A stretch of DNA of 64,000 nt from RH-AL1 sp964235705 (GCA_964235705.1 CAXSDP010000009.1:1-64000); one strand, 5' to 3'. Counted from the stretch's first letter, positions 38,222 to 48,072 are shown. Made by a program: numbers and translations. The notes: a model not told the origin generated them from the sequence alone.

Positions 38222-40363
38222 TCACGAGCACGCGCCCAGCGTCTTGATCTGCACGCCGCGCGCGATCTCCAGATGGGACAGCACCGGCAGCGTCGCGAAC
38301 ATGCGTTCCACGATCATGCGCACGTAGATGCGCGTTTCCGGCGTCGCCAGCAGCACGAAGCTGTGGCCCTGGTCCATCCGCTCGCGGATGATGGGGGAGG
38401 CTTCCGCGCCGAACTGCTCGACCATGCGCGGGTCGAGGTCGAACTCGGTCTGGTCGGTCTTGCCGTCGCGCTTCAGGCTCTGCGCGAAGGCGAGGTCCCA
38501 GCGCGGCCCGAGCCGGAGCACCTTCATTTCGCCCGCGTCGCTCAGGTCGCCGCAGATCTGGGGCGAGATGCGCATGCGCACGTGCTCGACGACCTGCTCC
38601 GAGCGGCGCACGTGGGGCACGATCTCGGCGATCGCCTCGAGGATCAGGTGCATGTTGCGGATCGACACCCGTTCCGCGAGCAGGAGCTTCAGCACCGCCT
38701 GCAACCCGGAATGCGAGATGTGCGCCGGGCAGATCTCGTCGACGAGGCGCTTGTACTCCGGCTCCATGCGGTCGAGCAGCGCGCGGAGGTCCTTGTAGGA
38801 CAGGAGCTGGGCGAGGTTGTTGCGCACCGTCTCCCCGAGGTGGGTCAGCAGCACGGACAAGGTGTCGACGCACTTGAAGCCGTCGCGGGTGACTTCGGCG
38901 GCGAAGGCCTCGGGGATCGACAGCGCCTTCATGCCGAAGGCGGCCTCGCGCAAGGCCTCGCCCGGCACGTTGGGCACGCGGCCCTCCCCGGTGATGACGA
39001 GGACCTCGCCGAGCCGCGCCTCCTGCTGCGCGACGACGGTGCCGTGGATCTTGATCTGGTAGGTTTTCGGCGGCAGCATCAGGCTGTCGGTCACCTTGAT
39101 CTCCGGCACCACGATCCCGTACTGGCTGGCGAACTTGCGGCGGAGCTTGGCGACGCGGTGCCCGAGCTCGCCGGTCGCGCCGATGAGCTTGCCGCTGAGC
39201 TGCTTGCCCATCACCAGCTCGATCTCCACCGTCTTCAGCGATTCCTTGATGGAGGTGCTGGCTTCCGCCTTGGCGTCGCGCTCCACGGCGGCGGCGGCGG
39301 CGAGCGCGGTCGCCATCGCCTCGGCGCGGCGCTTGGGGATCACGTAGCCGGTGGCGGCCAGCATCGCGCCGAGCGCCACGAATGGGAGCGCCGGCAGGCC
39401 GGGGATGACGGCGAGCAGCCCCATCAGCATCGCCGACACGAACAGCGCGCGCGGGTAGTTGGCGAGCTGGTCGAGCACCGCCTGGTTGGTGGAGCCCCGC
39501 GTGCCGCCCTTGGACACCAGCAGCGCCGCCGACAGCGAGATGATGAGGGCGGGGATCTGCGACACGAGCCCGTCGCCGACCGACAGCTTGGTGAAGACGT
39601 CGGCGGCGGCCGACAGGCTCATGCCGTGGCGCGTCACGCCGATGACGATGCCGCCGAAGATGTTGACGGCGAGGATGATGATGCCGGCGATCGCGTCGCC
39701 GCGCACGAACTTCGAGGCGCCGTCCATCGAGCCGAAGAAGGAGGATTCCTCCTCCAGCTCGCGGCGGCGGCCCTGCGCCTCCTTGTCGTTGATGAGGCCG
39801 GCGTTGAGGTCGGCGTCGATCGCCATCTGCTTGCCGGGGATGGCATCCAGCGTGAAGCGCGCGCCGACCTCCGCGATGCGGGTCGCGCCCTTGGTGATGA
39901 CGAGGAAGTTCACCGTGATGATGATGAAGAAGACGATGAGGCCGATGACGAAGTCGCCGCTCATGACGAGCTTGGAGAAGCCGCCGATGATGTAGCCGGC
40001 CGCCGTCACGCCCTCGGGGCCGTTCGACAGGATGAGCCGGGTGGTCGCGATGTTGAGCGACAGCCGCAGCAGGGTCGCCACCAGCAGCACGGTGGGGAAG
40101 GCGGAGAAGTCGAGCGGCTTGCCGATCCACAGCGCCACCATCAGGATCAGGACGCTGAGGGCGATGGAGAAGGCGAGGCCGAGGTCGATCAGGAAGGACG
40201 GGATAGGCAGGAAGAAGACGGCGAGGATGGCGAGGATGCCGGCGGCGAAGCCGATGTCGCGCGAGCCCTTGCGCTCGGGCTTGTCGCTCGCGGCGGGGGA
40301 TTTGGCTGCCCCCTGGACCGTGCCCCGGGCCGCGCCCGCCCTCACCGCACCCGCCACCGCCAT
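38222..40363 (-). CDS. flhA: flagellar export apparatus protein FlhA
   Basis: A 713-residue protein with eight predicted membrane helices in the first 330 residues and the conserved FHIPEP-like loop region MAIDADLNAGLINDKEAQGR preceded by TLDAIPGKQ. The cytoplasmic C-domain includes RVPNVPGEALREAAFGMKAL and EICPAHISHSGLQAVLKLLL. It forms the nonameric export ring. Length matches the family (about 690-710). Confidence 0.95.
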   Translation of the reverse strand: MAVAGAVRAGAARGTVQGAAKSPAASDKPERKGSRDIGFAAGILAILAVFFLPIPSFLIDLGLAFSIALSVLILMVALWIGKPLDFSAFPTVLLVATLLRLSLNIATTRLILSNGPEGVTAAGYIIGGFSKLVMSGDFVIGLIVFFIIITVNFLVITKGATRIAEVGARFTLDAIPGKQMAIDADLNAGLINDKEAQGRRRELEEESSFFGSMDGASKFVRGDAIAGIIILAVNIFGGIVIGVTRHGMSLSAAADVFTKLSVGDGLVSQIPALIISLSAALLVSKGGTRGSTNQAVLDQLANYPRALFVSAMLMGLLAVIPGLPALPFVALGAMLAATGYVIPKRRAEAMATALAAAAAVERDAKAEASTSIKESLKTVEIELVMGKQLSGKLIGATGELGHRVAKLRRKFASQYGIVVPEIKVTDSLMLPPKTYQIKIHGTVVAQQEARLGEVLVITGEGRVPNVPGEALREAAFGMKALSIPEAFAAEVTRDGFKCVDTLSVLLTHLGETVRNNLAQLLSYKDLRALLDRMEPEYKRLVDEICPAHISHSGLQAVLKLLLAERVSIRNMHLILEAIAEIVPHVRRSEQVVEHVRMRISPQICGDLSDAGEMKVLRLGPRWDLAFAQSLKRDGKTDQTEFDLDPRMVEQFGAEASPIIRERMDQGHSFVLLATPETRIYVRMIVERMFATLPVLSHLEIARGVQIKTLGACS

Positions 40364-40443
40364 CGCCGCGCCACCTCAGTTTCCTCGGCCGAGGGTGGGC
40401 CGGCAAGCTTGCGCGGGCATGGTGGCTCCCGATTCCGGGAGGC

Positions 40444-40710
40444 TCAGAACCCCTTCTGGATGTGCGCGTACACCTCCGCCGTGAAGGCGAAGATCTGCGC
40501 GCCGATGAAGGAGGCCATCAGGGCGGTCACGGCGAGCACGGTGATGATCTTCGGCACGAAGGTGAGGGTCAGTTCCTGGATCTGGGTGAGGGCCTGGAAC
40601 AGGGCGACCACCAGGCCGACCAGCATGGCGGCGCCGACCACCGGGCCGGCGACGGCGATGATGGTCCAGATGCAATGTTGGACGATGTCGAGGGCGTCGG
40701 CCTCGTTCAC
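40444..40710 (-). CDS. fliQ: flagellar export gate protein FliQ
   Basis: An 88-residue protein with two membrane helices (IWTIIAVAGPVVGAAMLVGL and ITVLAVTALMASFIGAQIFA) flanking the conserved loop LVVALFQALTQIQELTLTFV. Length and layout are exactly those of FliQ. It follows flgD by a few bases and precedes flhA. Confidence 0.95.
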   Translation of the reverse strand: MNEADALDIVQHCIWTIIAVAGPVVGAAMLVGLVVALFQALTQIQELTLTFVPKIITVLAVTALMASFIGAQIFAFTAEVYAHIQKGF

Positions 40711-40715
40711 GTGCC

Positions 40716-41150
40716 CTAGCTCACCTTGACGCCGGTGCCCAGCGCGAGCGTCCCGCCCCCGGTCAGCGTGGCGGTCAGGGCGCCGTCGCTGCCGATCGCG
40801 ACGGAACTCACCGTGCCGCTGGTCGTGCCGTCGGCCGACGTCACCGTGTGGCCGATCGTGGCGTCGGCCTGGGACAGGGCGGCGGTGGTCTGGAGCAGGT
40901 CGAGCTTGGCGTTGGTTTGGATGGTCTGGCCGACCGCCGAGAACGAGGCGAGCTGGCCGAGGAACTGCGTCGGGTCGCTCGGGCTGGTCGGGTCCTGGTT
41001 CTGGATCTCGGTCACCAGGAGCGTCAGGAAGCTGTTGTAGTCGAGGGTCGCGGCCGCCTGGGCCGACGCCGTGCTCGTCGAGGCGGGGCTGCTCGTCGCC
41101 GTGGTGGCCGGCAGCGTGGTCGTCGTCGTCGTGGGGGTTACGCTGGTCAT
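40716..41150 (-). CDS. flgD: flagellar hook capping protein FlgD
   Basis: A 144-residue short FlgD: a Thr/Ser/Ala-rich export leader, then the family core YNSFLTLLVTEIQNQDPTSP, LGQLASFSAVGQTIQTNAKL and a small C-terminal beta part. Alphaproteobacterial FlgD is often this short, lacking the full FnIII/tudor domains. It caps the growing hook. Confidence 0.92.
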   Translation of the reverse strand: MTSVTPTTTTTTLPATTATSSPASTSTASAQAAATLDYNSFLTLLVTEIQNQDPTSPSDPTQFLGQLASFSAVGQTIQTNAKLDLLQTTAALSQADATIGHTVTSADGTTSGTVSSVAIGSDGALTATLTGGGTLALGTGVKVS

Positions 41151-41264
41151 GGTCGCCCTCGGCTCGGGGGCGCGTCGCGCGCGCCGTCTTGCCTGAGAGC
41201 GTGGACCACCGGGCTTTCGCGGGGCTGACCTTCCCCGCGGTGCTTCGACCCCGCGCGCGGACGC

Positions 41265-41702
41265 TCAGGAGGCGAGGGCGAGGTCGGGATCGAGCGCGGC
41301 GGCGGTCGCATCGGCGGCGGCCTCGCCGGCGAGCAGGACGTCATCGGTCGGGAACAGCGCGCGCAGACCTTTCAACGCCTCGAAATGGCGGGACGCGGCG
41401 ACGAGCGCCTCCGTCCGCGCCAGCGCGTCCAGGACGCCGCGATGGTCGTAGGCCGCCCGCATGCGGCGCAGGCTGGTCTCGAACAGCGCCTGCGCCGCCG
41501 CCGTGTCGCCGGGGCTCATCAGCATGGACTGCACGATGAAGTACAGCTGCCGCAGCGGCGTCGTCGCCTTGTCGGGATGCATGACGTGGGCTTCCAGCAG
41601 GAAGGTCGCGTCGTTCATCAGTTCGAGGGAGGTTTTGCGGTCGGCCCGCAGCACCGCGCCGTTGAGGTAGAGCTTCTCGCCGGGGCGAAGGGTGATGTGC
41701 AT
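41265..41702 (-). CDS. flbT: flagellin mRNA regulator FlbT
   Basis: A 145-residue protein with the FlbT pattern: ITLRPGEKLYLNGAVLRADR, ATFLLEAHVMHPDKATTPLR and QLYFIVQSMLMSP. FlbT binds the 5' leader of flagellin mRNA and controls its stability or translation in Caulobacter and Brucella. It is paired with flaF upstream. The flagellin genes are elsewhere. Confidence 0.95.
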   Translation of the reverse strand: MHITLRPGEKLYLNGAVLRADRKTSLELMNDATFLLEAHVMHPDKATTPLRQLYFIVQSMLMSPGDTAAAQALFETSLRRMRAAYDHRGVLDALARTEALVAASRHFEALKGLRALFPTDDVLLAGEAAADATAAALDPDLALAS

Positions 41703-41708
41703 GGGGCC

Positions 41709-42056
41709 TCAGTGCAAACCGTCGCGGATGATGACGCAGACGTCGGCGATGCCGGCGTAGTTCCTCGACGCGCCGAGCCGGATGGCGTCCGCCTCCTTCA
41801 TGATCCAGATGCCGATGGAGATGAGGTTGGCGCGAAGCGCGTTGGGCAGGGCGTTCTCGGGGGCGGCGAGTTCGGTGATGAACAGGGTCCACAGCTTGCG
41901 CGTGTAGTACAGCGCCTCCACGCCCTCGCGCGAGGGATGGGGCGCGGCGTCCGCCGCCATCAGCATCGCGACGACGCGGTCGAGCGCCCAGGCCTCGTTG
42001 CGTCGCGCCTCCACCTGGTCGTCCTCGAAGGCTTCGGCGTAGGAGAGCTGGTACAT
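41709..42056 (-). CDS. flaF: flagellar biosynthesis regulator FlaF
   Basis: A 115-residue helical protein opening MYQLSYAEAFEDDQVEARRN, with REGVEALYYTRKLWTLFITE typical of FlaF. It acts together with FlbT in flagellin secretion and control. It is six bases upstream of flbT, likely cotranscribed. Confidence 0.93.
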   Translation of the reverse strand: MYQLSYAEAFEDDQVEARRNEAWALDRVVAMLMAADAAPHPSREGVEALYYTRKLWTLFITELAAPENALPNALRANLISIGIWIMKEADAIRLGASRNYAGIADVCVIIRDGLH

Positions 42057-42120
42057 GCCATGACCTGTTTATGGAGGGGAACGTCGGGTCGCGGAGCGCG
42101 AGCCGGCACCGGTCGGCTCG

Positions 42121-43179
42121 TCATCCCGACGGGCTGAGGTAGTTCACGAGGCTGAGCTGCTGGAGCCGCGAGGTCAGGCTGTAGGAGGCTTCCAGCTGGT
42201 TCTGCAGGGCCGTCACCTGGCCAGAGAGGGCGTAGGTGTCCACGCCCGTCAGGTCGCCGACGCTGCCCTTCAGGATCGTGGACTGGGCGGAGATCTGCGT
42301 GTTCGCGTCGCTGATCGCCGCCTGCGCGACACCGACGCCGCTCTGGACGTCCGTCAGGCCGGCGATGCCGGCGTTGATCAGCGTGGTCGCGCGGGACACG
42401 GCGGCGGCCTGGGCGTCGCTACCCAGGCTCGACCCGCCGGTGAACTCGTTGATGATGGCGTAGCCCTGCGACAGCTCGTTGAAGGCGTCGGACTTGGCGC
42501 TGACCGAGGTGGCGATCGTTTGCGAGGGGGAGATGGCGGTTCGCAGCGTGGTCGCGGAGGCGGTCTGCGCCGTGCCGGCCCCGTTGCCGGTGAAGATCCC
42601 GGTGAACGCCGAACCGTTGAGGAACGTGGTCAGGGCGGTGGCGCTGATCGCCGCCGCGCCCGAGCCGGTCTGGCTGGTGCCGAAGGCTGATTGGAAGGCA
42701 GCGTCGACCGCGCCCTTGGCGGCGGAGGTCGGCGAGGCCGTGTAGTCCGCCGATGGCGCCTGCGTCGTATTGATGCCGCCGAAGACGTGTTGGCCGGCGA
42801 CGGACGTGTTGAGCGCGGCCGACAGCGACTGCAACGCGGCCTGGGCGGTGGCCTGCAACGCCGCCGTCGACCCGCCGGCGCTGGCGGCCGACACGAGGTC
42901 GGCGGAAACGCCCTGGGCGGTCGAGAGGAGGGAGTCGAGCGCGGTGTTCGTGGCGCCGAGCCGCGTCGAGGCCACGTTGTTGCTCGACGCGTAGCCGTCG
43001 AGCTGGTCGGTTTCCGACTGGAGCGAGAGCACGGTGCCGGTGTTCGCGCCGAGCGTCAGGCCGAGGTCGGCCGGGGCGCCGGAGGAGATTTCCGTCTGCG
43101 CCTGCGTCAGCTGGGTTTGGAGTTGCTGCACCGACTGCCGCAGCGGCGAGCTCAGGGAGGCCGAGGAGATGTACGTCAT
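42121..43179 (-). CDS. flgL: flagellar hook-filament junction protein FlgL
   Basis: A 352-residue flagellin-like protein. The N-terminal helix includes SPLRQSVQQLQTQLTQAQTE and the C-terminal helix includes LQNQLEASYSLTSRLQQLSL with VNYL, the coiled-coil D0/D1 ends needed for polymerisation. The middle is low-complexity Ala/Thr/Ser. It is the second junction protein between hook and filament. The ATG at 43179 follows flgK by 11 bases. Confidence 0.9.
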   Translation of the reverse strand: MTYISSASLSSPLRQSVQQLQTQLTQAQTEISSGAPADLGLTLGANTGTVLSLQSETDQLDGYASSNNVASTRLGATNTALDSLLSTAQGVSADLVSAASAGGSTAALQATAQAALQSLSAALNTSVAGQHVFGGINTTQAPSADYTASPTSAAKGAVDAAFQSAFGTSQTGSGAAAISATALTTFLNGSAFTGIFTGNGAGTAQTASATTLRTAISPSQTIATSVSAKSDAFNELSQGYAIINEFTGGSSLGSDAQAAAVSRATTLINAGIAGLTDVQSGVGVAQAAISDANTQISAQSTILKGSVGDLTGVDTYALSGQVTALQNQLEASYSLTSRLQQLSLVNYLSPSG

Positions 43180-43190
43180 GGGGCGGCTCC

Positions 43191-44684
43191 CTAGTTGAAG
43201 GCTTGCAGGAGGGACGTGTACAGCGTGCCCACCGTGTTGAGGATCTGCGCGGAGGCCTGGTAGGCGTGCTCGATGTCGAGCAGCCGCGACAGCTCGTCGT
43301 CGAGGTTGACGCCGGTGCCGTTGGACAGCGCGGTCGTGGTGGCGGTGACGTCGGCGCCCGTGTTCGTCGCGGTGGTCGTCGCGGCCTGGCGCGCCGCGCT
43401 GATCGCGCTCACGGACGATGCGGCGTAGCTTTGCAGGCTTCCCGACGCGATGCCGCCGGAGCTGGCGTCGAAGGACTTGGTCGCCGCCAGCGCGGTGCCC
43501 AGCGCGCTCAGGCGGTCGGAGTAGCCGGCGTCGCCGCTCGTGTTGTAGACGTAGGTTTGGCTCGTGGGATCGTTGATGCCGCCGTCGCGCAGCCGCGTGG
43601 CGACGCCGCCCTGCGTCGGATCGACGGCGGCGTTGACCGTGATGGCGCTGGCGAGCCCGGTGACGCCCGTCGGCAACCCGGTCAGGCCGGTGGCGGTGAA
43701 GAGGCCCGGCTCGGTCGGGGCGCCGCCGCCGGTCTGGTCGCTCTCCGCGAAGGTGGAGATCAGCCCCGAGGCGATCTGGTCGAGCTGGTTCTGGTAGGCC
43801 GGCGCGGCCGTGTCGCGCAGCTGCGCGAGCCCGGCGATGGCGCCACCCCGGATGGGCAGCACGGCGGAGGCGCCGGTCACCGGCACCCCGTCCACCGTCA
43901 CGGCGTTGCCGGTCGTGCCGGCGGAGAAGGTGCTGGTGGGGGTGAAGGACACGGTGCGCGGCGTCGTCTCGAACAGGGTCGCGCCGCTGTCGGTGTAGAT
44001 CGACGTGCCGCCGTTGGCGCCCTGCACGGTGGTGATGCCGATGGCGTTCGACAGCTGCTTCAGGATGCCGTCGCGCGTGTCCCGCGCGTCGGAGGTGTCG
44101 GCGCCGGTGGCGGTGCCGCTGATGATCGCGTTGTTGACGCTCGTGAACTGCGACAGCAGGCCGTTGACGGTCGACACCGCCGCCGCGATGTCGCCATCGG
44201 CCTGCCCGCGCACCTGCTGGACGGTGGCGGAGGCCGCGTTGAGGTTGCTCGCCAGCGACTGGGCCGACGAGACGGCCGCCGTGGCGAGGTCGTCGTCGTC
44301 GGGCTGCGCCGCGTAGGCCTGGAGCGCGGTCGACAGCGCCCCGATGGCGGTGGCCGGCGAGGTGTCGGTCGCGGTGGCGCCGGTCGTCGACGACGTGGAA
44401 TTGAGGCCGAGCGTGTCGGCGATCTGCGTCAGCCCGGTGCCGAGCGATTGCGCGGACGAGGAGGCGGATTGCGCGTCGAGGAGGTTGACCAGCAGCGCGT
44501 TGTCGGTCGCCCGCTGCGTCGGGCCGGTCAGCACGCCTCCGCTCACCTGGCTGATGGCGCCGGCGGTCTCGCGCGAGTAATTGGCGTTGCTGACGTTGGC
44601 GATGTTCTTGGACAGGACCGCCGATTGCGCCGCGTTGTTGGCCAACGCCGACTGGGCGATACTCAAGGCTCCAGACAAACTCAT
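43191..44684 (-). CDS. flgK: flagellar hook-associated protein FlgK
   Basis: A 497-residue protein with the rod/hook N-terminal motif SALANNAAQSAVLSKNIANV followed by SNANYSRE. The C-terminal helix has LDDELSRLLDIEHAYQASAQ with ILNTVGTLY. The central part is Ala/Thr-rich with ATDNALLVNLLDAQSASSSA. It is the first gene of the reverse flagellar block, which continues through flgL, flaF, flbT, flgD, fliQ, flhA and fliR to the FlgN-like gene. Confidence 0.93.
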   Translation of the reverse strand: MSLSGALSIAQSALANNAAQSAVLSKNIANVSNANYSRETAGAISQVSGGVLTGPTQRATDNALLVNLLDAQSASSSAQSLGTGLTQIADTLGLNSTSSTTGATATDTSPATAIGALSTALQAYAAQPDDDDLATAAVSSAQSLASNLNAASATVQQVRGQADGDIAAAVSTVNGLLSQFTSVNNAIISGTATGADTSDARDTRDGILKQLSNAIGITTVQGANGGTSIYTDSGATLFETTPRTVSFTPTSTFSAGTTGNAVTVDGVPVTGASAVLPIRGGAIAGLAQLRDTAAPAYQNQLDQIASGLISTFAESDQTGGGAPTEPGLFTATGLTGLPTGVTGLASAITVNAAVDPTQGGVATRLRDGGINDPTSQTYVYNTSGDAGYSDRLSALGTALAATKSFDASSGGIASGSLQSYAASSVSAISAARQAATTTATNTGADVTATTTALSNGTGVNLDDELSRLLDIEHAYQASAQILNTVGTLYTSLLQAFN

Positions 44685-44975
44685 TGCGCGCGTTCCGATC
44701 CGACGCCGGTGTCAACCACCGATGGGGTGACGTTGATGCGGAAAGGTGGACAGACCGTTTACCTTGCCGCCCCGTTACGGTTTTCGGTGAAATCTTTCGC
44801 GCCCCGGTAACGCGAGCGCGATCGCGAGCATAGCGAAGTATAGTGAGGTAGGACGACCGGCGCGGCCGCTGCTCGTGGGCGCGAGCGGCGCCCGCGCCAA
44901 CCCCCACGGCATGCGATTTGCCACGGCCGGCCCGTGGCGAGCCGCGCGGCGCGGTCGCGCCGAACGGGGACAAGG

Positions 44976-46574
44976 ATGCTCGATCGTAGGGGATTTCTCG
45001 GGGCGACGGCCGGCGCCGCGCTCGCCACGCCGCTCGCGTCGCTGCCCTTGGCCGCCCCGGCGCTCGCGCAAGGCGCCAAGGTCCTGCGCTTCGTGCCCCA
45101 GGCCAACCTCGCGAACTTCGACCCCATCTGGGGGACGCAATACGTCGTGCGCAACGCCGCGGTCCTCGTGTGGGACATGCTCTACGGCATCGACAGCCAG
45201 CTCAAGCCGCAGCGCCAGATGATCGAGGCGGAGGAGGTGTCGGCCGACGGCCTGACCTGGACCTTCCGGTTGCGCACCGGGCTCAAGTTCCACGACGGCG
45301 AGCCGGTGCTCGCCAGGGACGTGGTCGCGAGCCTGACGCGCTGGTCGGCGCGCGACCCGCTGGGCTTGATGATCCGGGCGATCCAGCAGGAGTTGGTCGC
45401 CGTCGACGACCGCACGTTCCGTTGGCGGCTGTCCAAGCCGTTCCCCAAGCTGCTCCTGGCGCTCGGCAAGACCAACGCGCCGGTGGCCTTCATCATGCCC
45501 GAGCGGATCGCCAAGACCGACCCGTTCACGCAGATCACGGAGTACATCGGTTCCGGCCCGATGACGTTCAAGCAGGGCGAGTGGCTGCCGGGCGCGCGGG
45601 CGGTCTTCGAGCGCTTCGCGGGGTACAAGCCCCGCGACGAGCCATCCTCGTGGCTCGCCGGCGGCAAGCGCATCCTGGTCGACCGGGTCGAATGGGTGGT
45701 GCTGCCCGATCCGGCGACCGCCGCCGCCGCGCTCCAGAACGGCGAGGTGGACTGGTGGGAAACGCCGATCCCCGACCTCGTGCCGCTGCTGAGGCAGAAC
45801 GGCATCAACGTCGACATCGCGGACCCGCTCGGCAACATCGGCTCGTTCCGGATGAACCACCTTTACCCGCCCTTCGACAACCCGAAGGTCCGCCAGGCGG
45901 TGCTCACCGCCATGAGCCAGGAAGACTACATGCGCGCCCTCGTCGGCGACGACCCGGCGCTGTGGAAGACCTTGCCGGGCTTCTTCACGCCGGGCACGCC
46001 GTTGTACACGGACGCCGGCGGCTCGGCCGTGGGCAAGGGCGACATCGCCGCCGGCAAGCGGTTGCTGGCCGAGGCCGGCTACAAGGGCGAGCCGGTCACC
46101 TGCATCGTGGCGCAGGACCAGCCCATCGTGAAGGCGCAGGGCGACGTCACCATCGACCTGCTGAAGCGCATGGGCTTCAACGTCGATTTCGTCGCGACCG
46201 ATTGGGGCACGGTGGGGCAGCGCCGCGCGTCCAAGGCCAAACCCGGACAGGGCGGCTGGAACATGTTCCACACCTGGCATGCCGGGGCCGACTGCGTGAA
46301 CCCGGCCGCCTACCCGGCCGTGCGCGCCAACGGCGACAAGGCGTGGTTCGGCTGGCCCAACCTGCCCCCGGTCGAAGCCGCGATCGGCGAATGGTTCGAC
46401 GCCGCCGACGCGCCGGCCGAGAAGGCGGCGATCGACAAGATCAACGTCGCCGCCTGTGAAGGCGTCGTCTACGTGCCGACCGGCTTCTTCCTCGGCTACC
46501 AAGCGTGGCGTAAGACCGTGTCGGGCGTGGTCAAGGGGCCGATCCCCTTCGCCTGGGGCGTGTCGAAAGCCTGA
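44976..46574 (+). CDS. ABC transporter substrate-binding protein, peptide/nickel (SBP_bac_5) family
   Basis: A 532-residue periplasmic protein with a twin-arginine leader (MLDRRGFLGATAGAALATPL) ending near ALAQGAKV. The mature part has the DppA/OppA-type order: ANFDPIWGTQYVVRNAAVLV, TWTFRLRTGLKFHDGEPVLA, and RMNHLYPPFDNPKVRQAVLT. The permease and ATPase genes are not adjacent. The gene is followed 69 bases later by an amidohydrolase, suggesting uptake and hydrolysis of an N-acyl or amide compound. The ATG at 44976 is chosen because the twin-Arg signal starts there. Confidence 0.88.
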   Translation: MLDRRGFLGATAGAALATPLASLPLAAPALAQGAKVLRFVPQANLANFDPIWGTQYVVRNAAVLVWDMLYGIDSQLKPQRQMIEAEEVSADGLTWTFRLRTGLKFHDGEPVLARDVVASLTRWSARDPLGLMIRAIQQELVAVDDRTFRWRLSKPFPKLLLALGKTNAPVAFIMPERIAKTDPFTQITEYIGSGPMTFKQGEWLPGARAVFERFAGYKPRDEPSSWLAGGKRILVDRVEWVVLPDPATAAAALQNGEVDWWETPIPDLVPLLRQNGINVDIADPLGNIGSFRMNHLYPPFDNPKVRQAVLTAMSQEDYMRALVGDDPALWKTLPGFFTPGTPLYTDAGGSAVGKGDIAAGKRLLAEAGYKGEPVTCIVAQDQPIVKAQGDVTIDLLKRMGFNVDFVATDWGTVGQRRASKAKPGQGGWNMFHTWHAGADCVNPAAYPAVRANGDKAWFGWPNLPPVEAAIGEWFDAADAPAEKAAIDKINVAACEGVVYVPTGFFLGYQAWRKTVSGVVKGPIPFAWGVSKA

Positions 46575-46643
46575 CGGCCGGTCGAAGACATGGGGGCCGG
46601 CCCGCGCGGCGCCGACCGGCCGATCACCAATCGGAGTTGATGT

Positions 46644-47783
46644 TTGAACCACGACCTCATCCTGAAAGGGGCGCGCGTCATCGACCCCTCCCAGAACCAC
46701 GACGGCATCGCCGACGTGGCCTTCGCGAACGGCCGCGTGTCGGGCTTCGGCGGCGGGCTCACGGCGAGCCCGGGCACGCAGGTGCGCGACATGGCCGGCG
46801 CCATCGTGACGCCCGGCCTCATCGACCTGCACACCCACGTCTACTGGGGCGGCAGCGCGATCAGCATCGACGCCGACGAGTTCTGCCGCGCGTCGGGCGT
46901 CACCACCTCCGTCGACACCGGCAGCGCCGGTCCCGGCAACTTCGCCGGCTTCCGCCGCCACGTCATCGAGCGGGCGGAGGCCCGCATCCTGGCCTACCTC
47001 CACGTGTCCTTCGCCGGCATCTACGCCTACGCCGCCAACGTCATGGTCGGCGAGAGCGAGGACATGCGCATGATGGCCCCGCGCGACGCGGTCGACGTCG
47101 CCGAGGCCAACCGGGACGTGATCGTCGGCATCAAGGTCCGCGTCGGCCGACTCGCCTCGGGCAGCCAGGGCACGGCGCCCCTCGACATCGCGCTCCAGGT
47201 GGCGGAGGAAACCGGCCTGCCCCTCATGGCGCACATCGACCACCCGCCGCCCTCCTACGAGGAGGTGCTGGCGATGCTGCGGCCGGGCGACGTGCTGACC
47301 CACGCCTTCCGCCCGTTCCCGAATTCGCCGGTCACCGCGCAGGGTGCGATCAAGCCGGCCGTGCGCGCCGCGCGGGAACGCGGCGTGCTCTTCGACATCG
47401 GCCACGGCAAGGGCTCCTTCGCCTTCAAGACCGCGCGGGCGATGCTGGCCGGCGGCTTTCTGCCGGACACGATCTCGTCGGACGTGCACCAACTCTGCGT
47501 CAACGGCCCCGCCTTCGACCAGGTCACGACCATGTCGAAGATGCTGTGCCTGGGCATGAGCCTCAACGAGGTCGTCGCCGCCTCGACCGTGAACGCGGCG
47601 GTGGCGCTGCGGCGCATGGAATACGGCTCGCTGAAGGTCGGCAGCCTCGGCGACGCCACCGTCATCGCGGTGAGCGACGGCGAATTCGACTACGTCGACG
47701 TGCGCGGCGAGCACATGACCGGCGCGCGACGCATCACGTCGGAGGGCGTGGTCCTGCGCGGCAAGTGGTGGCACCCGAACTGA
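46644..47783 (+). CDS. amidohydrolase/deacetylase family metallohydrolase
   Basis: A 379-residue amidohydrolase-superfamily enzyme. The first two metal His are in LIDLHTHVYWGG, a carboxylated Lys is probable in VGIKVRVGRL, further His are in LPLMAHIDHPPP, and the catalytic Asp is in DTISSDVHQLC. The starting NHDLILKGARVIDPSQNHDG is typical of D-aminoacylase/dihydroorotase-like enzymes. The start is TTG (46644); an ATG four bases upstream is out of frame. Substrate unknown; pairing with the peptide-type binding protein suggests an N-acylated amino acid or peptide. Confidence 0.85.
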   Translation: MNHDLILKGARVIDPSQNHDGIADVAFANGRVSGFGGGLTASPGTQVRDMAGAIVTPGLIDLHTHVYWGGSAISIDADEFCRASGVTTSVDTGSAGPGNFAGFRRHVIERAEARILAYLHVSFAGIYAYAANVMVGESEDMRMMAPRDAVDVAEANRDVIVGIKVRVGRLASGSQGTAPLDIALQVAEETGLPLMAHIDHPPPSYEEVLAMLRPGDVLTHAFRPFPNSPVTAQGAIKPAVRAARERGVLFDIGHGKGSFAFKTARAMLAGGFLPDTISSDVHQLCVNGPAFDQVTTMSKMLCLGMSLNEVVAASTVNAAVALRRMEYGSLKVGSLGDATVIAVSDGEFDYVDVRGEHMTGARRITSEGVVLRGKWWHPN

Positions 47784-48072
47784 GATCGCGAGCCGCGCTC
47801 CAGGGCGATCCACGCACTGGCGCCGCGCGCCGGTTCGGTCAGCCCTCGCGGGGGCACACGATTTGGTGTCATCACGCGTCACGCGTCAGCTTCCCGGGTA
47901 ACGGCCGCCTCGCTCATCGCGGCCTTCTAAGGTAGGGATACCTTACGCCTGGTCCGTCGTGGCGGCAAGGCCCGGGGTCGCCGACGCGACCACCGCCATC
48001 TTACCTGGGGCCGAGCGGCCGACGAGCGATGCCGCATCCACGCGTCGACCGGGATCGTGCTGGGGGGAGGTT

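Noticed and set aside
37724..40729. 1001-residue forward open frame
   Set aside because: It is antisense to flhA, fliR and fliQ, which are all clear flagellar genes.
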